NCBI GenBank assembly: GCA_003008705.1
Contig: PDUO01000028.1
Location: 69,214-133,213 of the forward strand
Reading direction: 5' to 3'
Length of the DNA stretch: 64,000 bases
Source of the DNA: Pezicula radicicola
Taxonomy: Eukaryota > Ascomycota > Leotiomycetes > Helotiales > Dermateaceae
The notes under the pieces were generated by a model, which made no database searches, was not told the origin of the DNA, and saw only the letters and a program-made list of their open reading frames with translations. The translations under genes and the position numbers were made by a program. Shown piece after piece: positions 56,601 through 64,000 of the stretch (position 1 is the stretch's first letter; each line of letters starts with the position of its first letter).

Positions 56601-59600
56601 AGAATTGAGGTAACATGTGTTCGACAGGTTGCGTAGTCCGACATAACCTGTTGGTGATCGTATGGCTCGGTTCCGCTCGAAGTTAAAACTCAATTCAAAG
56701 CCGTATGATGGTTCTATCAAATATAAGTATGAAGCTAAAACTACCAGATAGGAGTTGCAAACCGTCAGCTTTGTCATCGTATGGCAGCAGCTCCCCTATG
56801 AAATTGATGATGCGACTGTACTGAGTTGGGTCATCCTTGATCAGGGAGAAGGTCGTCTCAGCTATTGTGCGCCTGGTCATGCTATTGAGCAAAGGAATAC
56901 GCTGAACAATCTCAACAGTGTCATTAGCGGGTGTAAGCGGAGGGAACAGATGCTTCTGAAGCAGAGCCTTGGCAATTCCACTAAGTCCGTTAGTAATTTC
57001 CACGCGGAATGATAGTATTAGGACTTGCCTGGACGCTGGACTCAAAACAGCTTGTTGCAAGGCCTCGCTACGACTTTGTGCAAACGAGGCCGCGCAGTGT
57101 AACAGGCCTGAGAGGCCTTGAGCAACAACATCGACACTATCTGGCATACCAATTTGCTTCGCAATTATTAGCCTCTCCCGATGTGACGATTTTGAGAAAA
57201 CTTACCTCCTTAGGAACGTGAGAGAGTAGCAACTTCCCCCATTGCTGAACATGTCCTTCCAGGGCAGGATATTCATCTGAGGTCTGGAGTAACTTCTTGA
57301 ACAAAGTATGGGCTAATGATAAGGTTTCCTCGGATTGGTCTGGCTTAGCGACAGCTTGTGGTATCAGGGCCGAGATTATTGGCCAGAACGTTTCCTTGAA
57401 TTCCATCGAGGTGACCTCGGCCAGACTACAATTTGAAGTTAGACTCCAATTATCCAGTTATAGAAATCAGGAAAACCCTTACCTGGGACTGAAAGTACAT
57501 TTCTCCATTATCTGTTTAGAAACAGTCTTTCGAATAACGATACATTGATCGTCCAGAATCAGATCTCGCACCAGAGAATCTCTCAGATGTGGTACGAATG
57601 CGACCCAAACTAGGGGGTTGTTGAGCGAGGTCTCGAGCATGGCCTCAAATGACCTGCATATTAAACGAATGGAATTTTCGGAAGCTGCAACTGATCTTGC
57701 GACATGGAGTAATTGCAGAAGACGTCCAAGGAGGTTGTCATCGAGATATGGAGAGATTGAGTCTGGCATTGATGTTTCTTTCTGGAATTAGCAAAGACGG
57801 GACCTAAAGTAGTATAAAATCCATACCTTTTAGAAACTTTATCAGACAATCAATGAGACTCAGAGCGAGGGCATCCCGCAAATGCTCGCTTCCGGTAGAG
57901 TCAAGCACGTTCTGGTCCGAAATTGCGGCTACTATCAACTTAGCAGCTCTCGTCAAGGCTGGCCCGCCAATGTTTCCCTATCATTGGTTAGCCAACAGAA
58001 CCAAAGATATTTGACTGCTGTGCTGAGGATATACCTTTTGCGATTGATCTGTTGATACATACTCCTTCAACGCATGCACAGCGTAAAGGCTTTTGAAAGG
58101 CTGACCAGGTGGAAAAATATCCAAATGTGATACCTCAGCTGTTGTGAGGGATTTTAGGAGTTTATCGTACACAGGGAATTTGATCAAGAAGAGGTATATC
58201 TGTAAAGCAAGGTCAGAGAATATGGTCAAGAATGCGCTGCCGTGGCTTGCATACCTCTTGCGCCACCTTTTCGTGCATGCCTAGATAACCCCATAGTTCA
58301 TCAAGATGCTGCATTATCTCTCCTTCTAGTGTTACGGTTTTGCCTGTCGAATCTGTGGGTCCCTCCAAATCGTCGCGTCGGTGTACTAAGACCAGGCCAT
58401 TGAGTTTGAGATCCTCCAAAGATTTGCAGATTTCACTCTCGTCTGGAACAAACTCTTTGCCTCCATAATAGACCTTGTAGCTTTTGAAGCCTGTAGCCTT
58501 TTGAAGGCTTGCGAATAAGGACGCCGCGGTATTCAGCGTTCCGAGTGTCAAGGCTTGGACTCCAGTGTGCTTGTTACCATCGAATGATTGATATCTCACC
58601 GTGAGAGGCTCCCCTTCGACAGTGCTCGGAATATGGGCGAATACTCTTGGTTTTGGTTTAGAAAATGGATGCTTACTGTGATACGCCTTCAAAAATTCTC
58701 GCAATACGGCTAATGACCTCGCGAATATAGTTTCCTGCTCACGAAATTCGGAGTCGGTAGCAACAACCTCCATAGCCTCGTCTTCACTTCTCGAAGGAGA
58801 GCCTTCAAATGCTTTCAGCTTGGTCGCAGCCGCAGCTAGCTGCTTCAAGCAACGGTCGACCAGAGCTAAGTGGATAACGTGTGCTCGGCTGCGAGGCATT
58901 GCCGTAATCGGTGCAGAATCAACGTAGACACATACCAGAAGAACAATAGCGGGTGCATCAATGCTGTTTGCCGGAGCAGTGAGAATCATGCGCCACAGCT
59001 GCTCGAGCGCGTCAGATTCGAATGGTTGGTCTTCCCAAAGAACACCTGAAGGATCTTGCCCTAACCATCTATCGACAGCTACTTTTGCAAAGTCTAGCGC
59101 CCCGAGAGTGAAGCACTCTGGGGGCAAAGTTGGAAGAAAGTCATGGAGACAAGCGCTTATAAACACATTGCCTTGCCCAGATCGTTCTGCTGCACCATTC
59201 AACATCTGCCAGGCACTTGTACGACCAGCAACACTTCTGGACCGATTCCCTACTAACACATTCCAGAGTCGTACTCCTAGCTCTGGTGAGATGGTCTTTG
59301 GGTGGGATATGATGATGCTCAGCAACAATTCGCGGCGTGCTTGGAAAGCAGGACTGCTAGGATTGGATGACTCGTGGCCGCCAGACATGGTGGATTCGAG
59401 CTCTTCAATCACCATTTCCGTAAGACCATGTTTCGTAGTCAACATAAGGAGATCCGTCTCCCGGTTGTTTCTGCTCAGCAACGAGTTGATGGCGCATATA
59501 CTACCAGCGGTCGTCGCTGTCCTCTCAGATATGTCCTTAATGCAGCTTACATACAGGGAATTGCGGACTTCTGATGTCGGTCCACGTCTAAAGTCCAGAA

Positions 59601-61925
59601 GTTGCCGAAGGCGCGAAGTGGCAAAGACTTGAATATCAGGGTATCCTGCCGGTCTTTCGGCTGTGACGATTGATGATTCCCGAATAAGCCGGGTACATAG
59701 TTCGAATGGTGGAGCATCAATATTTGGCTTCGCAGCAATTTGTGCTTGTTTGTCAAGGTTTTGGAAAAGCTCTTCGCAAAATTCCCGCATGACTGGTGAA
59801 AATGCCTCTAGCTGGAGTTCGCTCACCTTCTTGCAAATATAGAGAAGACCATCATAATCATATAGGTTTAGACAACCCTTCACTAGTTGACGGACAATGG
59901 CTTCCACAACCCTCGGGTCTTGGCTCGTCATGATTGTTCTCCATATTGTGTCGGTCAATTCGATCGTGTAGGTGCGAGTAGCAACAAGAAAACCGAAAAT
60001 GTTCTTGCTCTCATTTATGATCTCAGGATGGGAACCTACTCCAACAATATATTCGATGAGTTTGTTCCGCAGAACAATCTCGGCAAAGTGAAGGAGCACC
60101 ATGCTTCGGCCTGCATCGGTTCCCTTGTATTGGCCATGGAGGGCAAGGAGATCACCAGACATGGTTGTGACTCCAGCAACCCTAAGCTGCATCTGTGCCG
60201 AAGTGATGAGCTTAAGAAGTATCGAGAACCGCCACTCCCTTGATATTACTCTGGGGCAAACAGCGTCGGAATATTGGCGGTGTTCAAGACGCCAGTTGAC
60301 AAGCTTCTCAGTCGCAGAGCCACTGGGAAAGCACAGGGCAGTTTCAAGAATGTTTGTAAGGTCATTCATAATCTCAAGGGCCGTGTTTGGTGACAGGGCT
60401 GTGACGTGCTTCTCAATAATAGCGTCGAGCCCTGTAGACATTACCGTAAAAAATTCATGGCCCTGTGTGATATCGCGAAGAGCATCTTCCACAACTTGTT
60501 GTCGATGTCGAAGCTCTAGAATTCTTGAAGCCTCGAGAACCGCCCTATGAGCTAAACGGGAGGGTTCCACCAAGTTCTCAACGAGTTTTGGGTGACGAGG
60601 TAACATCCGGACATATTCGTGACTGAGATTGGTGATTTCCTTGAGAGTGCCGCCGTAGTGTGTAAAGCTGTCTGTCATCATCTCAATGTCCTTGTTCCAG
60701 GTCCAGTTGTAGTGTACCTCCAAGTTGCGGCCGATGTGCATATTCTGGTTGTCGTCTTTCCGGAGCAAGTAGCTATAGTGACTCAGGTACAAGCGTGAAA
60801 GAAGCTCGGGTTCTTGGTTATCTTCAGTCTGCTGATTGCATTCCTTGAGTATCTGTGTATCCAAGAGAACAAATCTGCCAGCAAGTGCAGCAAATTGAGC
60901 GAGGAATTCGGTGAGCGCTAGTCGCCCAAGGTGGCTGTCTTTAAGAAAAGCGCCAAAGTACATTCTAGGAACTATGAGCAGAGAAGCAAGTAAGAGGTCA
61001 GTGGTTCATATTACCTTCGTGCACTCAGAGCGTACACAATTTCCGGGAAAGCACTCCAAAACTCATGATATAGCTTGTATGATTCCAGCCCCAGATCATT
61101 GCTGTCGCTGTAATATTTGAGGTAGCGACTAATCCAGTCTCTTAATTTACACCAAACATCTTCGGTCTCAATTGCTTCTGATCCACAGTTAGCTAAATGC
61201 TAGGGGGAAAGCCAAAGGTCTAGGAGCGTACCATTTTGCATATGCCTCTTTAACTTCACGACCGTTGATACCAAGGAGTCCCGCCCGTCGTTGTAAGGGA
61301 AATCAGACATGGGATCCATGAGAACTTCATCCTCCTCAATGATGGCAACTGGTGGGCTTGGGTTTCTAAAGTCTGGGTCGTCCTCACTCAAGACCATTTC
61401 TATCTCCGGGCTGCCAGGTGCAGATGGGGACGATGATGGTGTCTCCATGGCGGGCGCTGTAGAAAGTATATCACTTCCAGACTCCACACTAGTCCTCGTG
61501 TTTCTGTCCTCACTGTTGATCATCTTCGACGGAGATATCGGGGATGGTGGGGAGGAAGGTATGGAATCAAGAGTGCGGGGCGCAGTTCGAAGATTTATGG
61601 TAAATTTGCTTGGTGTTAATTCGGCTTGAGGTTGCTTTGAAGCCGGGCGGGTTGGGGTATGAGGTACGGAGGAGTTTGAGCCTGAGCCTCCTGCAATGTC
61701 TATAGGATCGTCGCGGCGAGGTATGGACTCTGGTATGATATCTGTTGCTCTAGGAGCTCTCGTAGTATCCGCCGATCGACTTCGTGATCCACCGCGGGAG
61801 ACTCTCTGGCGTTTCCGTGAAGAATGCCCGTCTTCGTCGTCATATGGATTAGGTCTGGCAGATGTTGAGCCGGGCTCAGAAGAAGCTGCACGTTGTAGCG
61901 GCAGCTCGCCAGGGTCGTGGTCCAT
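53621..61925 (-). CDS. Giant ubiquitin-specific protease (USP9X/USP24/USP34 type)
   Basis: A multi-exon gene of about 8.3 kb encoding roughly 2450-2500 residues. The first exon (61925 to about 61236) is Ser/Pro-rich and acidic. The largest exon (about 60963-58255) is a helical-repeat region that contains a ubiquitin-like domain near its 3' part (ASLFASLQKATGFKSYKVYY, KSLEDLKLNGLVLVHRRDD). The USP catalytic domain starts with YVGLRNLSNTCYLNSLFTQL (catalytic Cys) near 56630, includes a CSTC zinc-ribbon half on its own small exon at about 56045-56110, and the His box AGTAESGHYYSFI near 55765. After it follow about 600 residues of helical scaffold. The last exon ends at 53621 (ELTELNEIDVNV). The family removes ubiquitin from substrates in signalling and trafficking. 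Exact exon borders were not all checked. Confidence 0.85.
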
Positions 61926-62855
61926 TTGGTGGAGACGATGGCAGTGGTGAATTCGGAAAGGGTCTTCGCGACCGTACTTCTGCAGCAGAAAGCTCAAAAG
62001 CTTTTAGTTCCACAGGAGTTTTGCATGGGGTTGTGTTGGAGTTGGATCACTGGGGTAGTAGGTATTTGTGTACGGGGTGGGATGGGTTGAGGTTTAGGCG
62101 ACCATAGAAAGCTCCTCCGGCGTCATCGATGATTGAGGGCACAAGGCCTGGCGCGTTGAAGTTCGGAGGTGAATCCGCGCGATAGCGGGACCAAAGAGTC
62201 TTTAACGAGAGGCTGAACCTGCACGACGCGTAGAAGGTGAAGCGCAGGTAACAAAATGCCAGACAAAGATTCGATGGGGAGCTTGCAAAAGAGCTGGTGC
62301 TCCTGAAATTCACCTTACGGAGCTTTCAAGTGGCATCAACTAAGAACTTCCAATCGCAGAAGAGGTGGGGCGAGTGCCGCTAAACTCAGGCTTATGTCAG
62401 CGACGCAAATTTACTCCACCACCGGCACCACCACCATCACCTTAGACCTGACCAGAAAGGGCACATGAGAGAGCCTTGTGAGTTCAGTTCGTTTGAGGGC
62501 CGCATCACCTACCTTAGCTACTTCTACATAAATTTAAAAGTAAGGTACAGAAAATTCGGAAAATAGTCACCACGCACCCCGTCCGTCATACGATAGATAA
62601 TCTACGTACCATAATAATCGACGCAATTAACATAATTCAGCTGCTGTCCGTCGACCATCAATCACGCCAAGATTCAGCAGCCAAAGTTAAAAGCCGGGAT
62701 TGAGGTCAGCTAGCTAGCTACCTTACTAAAGAGAAACTTGGATAACACACTACACTATACTATCTCCTCCTTCAGAACTCTTTACCTTTCATCTGGACCT
62801 CTTTGTGTCTCGGTGTGTCTTGCTCTCCTAGCGCAATTTCAAGCACCCTGCAAAG
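61926..62855. promoter_or_regulatory. Divergent region of the ubiquitin protease and POP3 genes
   Basis: 930 bp between starts. A minus-strand frame at 62047-62313 is not accepted. Contains both promoters. Confidence 0.5.
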
Positions 62856-63734
62856 ATGGAGCAAAAACCAAAGACCGTTTTCCAGCTTGATTCACCCTTC
62901 ACATCTACTCCATGGTTAGTCAAAGGGGCATCACTCTAGCGTCTACCCCCTCAAAGACTGATGCAAAATAGGCCTCAATTATCTGAAGAAAGTCAGGACA
63001 CAATCTTGGAGCTTCTTTGCAATACTCTGTCTCCCATCGGCCGACACCGCGAGCATCACATCATCCCATCGAAAGGCAAGCGTAGCAAAAAGCGCAAGCG
63101 CCAAGAGGTCAAAGTGAAGGGCGGGACCCGTGTTGCAAGCCCACCACCACCCCCAGAAATTTCTAGCTCTGTGGTTGTTGGTCTAAGGAGCATTACAAGG
63201 GTGCTGGAGTTTTCATCCCAAAAATCAAAACCACCAAAATTGTCCAGTGCAACAGATTCTGAAGGCACTGATGGCATTTCGCCGTCTCCTGATAATGCAA
63301 CTACCGAGAGTGCTCAACAGAACAACATCACCAAGTTAACCCAGGGTCATTTGACTCCTCCAATGCAAGGCCATTTCTCAGCCATCTTTGTTCTACGCTC
63401 TTCTCAGCCAGCAATACTCCATTCTCACTTGCCACAGCTTGTTGCCACTTCTTCACTCGCATATCCAGAACTGCAGCCTACCAAGCTTGTTCAGCTGCCA
63501 AAAGGCTGTGATGCTCGCATTTGTGCAGCTCTTGGGCTACAGAGAGTATCATTCATCGGGATCTTGGAAGGCACACCTTGGGCCAAAGCTCTTTTAGATG
63601 CGGTACGAGAGAAAGTTCCAGATATCGAAGTGCCGTGGTTGAAAGAGGTAGTCTCTGAAACCTATCGGCCGTTGAACATCAAAGCTATTGAGACGTTTCA
63701 ATCTACCGTGAAGAAAGCGACAAAGGGGACTTGA
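62856..63734 (+). CDS. POP3: RNase P/MRP protein subunit Pop3
   Basis: Two exons (62856-62914, 62972-63734) encode 273 residues. The N-terminus MEQKPKTVFQLDSPFTSTPW leads into the Pop3 domain (ESQDTILELLCNTLSPIGRH), with a basic patch GKRSKKRKRQEVKVKGG and VVVGLRSITRVLEF. After a Ser/Thr linker the fold resumes with HFSAIFVLRSSQPAILHSHL, KLVQLPKGCDARICAALGLQ and RVSFIGILEGTPWAKALL, an L7Ae-like strand-helix pattern. Pop3 is a subunit of nuclear RNase P and RNase MRP (tRNA 5' maturation and rRNA processing). The first intron is short with the donor after CCATG. It is divergent from the ubiquitin protease. Confidence 0.9.
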
Positions 63735-64000
63735 TGGACTATTATTGCCCAATGGAGCGCCCATGTTATAGATAGAAGAGGGAATGAACGAAATTCCGCT
63801 TGCTAAAGGTAGTATCTATTTCTGCTACGATCGTAGTGGGGTTTGTTTTGCATCGAGCTGTCGTGCACCCTCTGTTGCCAAATTACAATTTTGTCTTGCT
63901 TATCAGTAATGTCAATGTCTATGACATAGTAGTTGCCTCTTTGTTTATGAACACACTAAGCTTACTCTCTATTAGGGAAGCAGTCAATGAAGGCACTTTT
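63735..64000. other. 3' flank of POP3 to window edge
   Basis: No gene visible in the last 266 bases. Confidence 0.5.

Noticed and set aside
58961..59632. Plus-strand frame of 223 codons
   Set aside because: Antisense to the large exon of the ubiquitin protease; composition Ser/Arg-rich and shadow-like.
1..64000. Secondary-metabolite cluster, defence system, CRISPR or provirus
   Set aside because: No PKS, NRPS, terpene synthase, integrase, capsid or repeat-spacer array; the genes are fungal housekeeping genes.

Overview
This window comes from a filamentous ascomycete (Pezizomycotina) nuclear genome. The genes carry short spliceosomal introns, mostly 45-70 nt with GT..AG ends and CTRAY-type branch points, and the proteins are fungal versions of core eukaryotic families. 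A Leotiomycetes-like fungus would fit, but nothing here fixes the class. I joined exons by hand; almost every spliced gene closes to a whole number of codons. I found no prokaryotic operon, CRISPR array, intact transposon, tRNA or rRNA gene.

Layout, left to right: CLC chloride/proton exchanger (-, cut by the left edge); IAH1-type GDSL esterase (+); protein with a degenerate retropepsin-like domain (+); exosome subunit RRP45 (-) head to head with spliceosome factor CWC15 (+); Gly/Ser/Asn repeat protein (+); AT-rich gap; peroxin PEX8 (-) head to head with a TMEM170-family protein (+); sugar O-acetyltransferase (-) head to head with isoprenylcysteine methyltransferase (+); DGAT1 (-); 2.5 kb gap; PFS2 (+); mitochondrial nuclease NUC1 (-) with a Zrt3-like ZIP transporter (+); AT-rich gap; TIM13 (-) with an L-type lectin (+); 3.1 kb AT-rich gap; NSRP1-like (-) with NFKBIL1-like (+); PKA catalytic subunit (+); PRCC-like (-) with TORC2 subunit SIN1 (+); Ser/Ala-rich GPI-type wall protein (+); AT-rich gap; uncharacterised protein (-); a very large ubiquitin-specific protease (-) with RNase P/MRP subunit POP3 (+).

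The genes do not form a pathway cluster. RNA processing is well represented (RRP45, CWC15, PFS2, NSRP1-like, NFKBIL1-like, POP3, probably PRCC-like). Others serve membrane lipid, ion or organelle functions (CLC, DGAT1, ICMT, ZIP, TIM13, PEX8, lectin) or nutrient signalling (PKA, SIN1). The strongest architectural feature is near-perfect strand alternation, giving nine divergent pairs, six of them separated by less than 450 bp. The best candidate for an undescribed function is the 640-residue protein at 6362-8334, whose retropepsin-like domain has Cys in place of the catalytic Asp. The gene-free gaps are AT-rich and may be decayed repeats.
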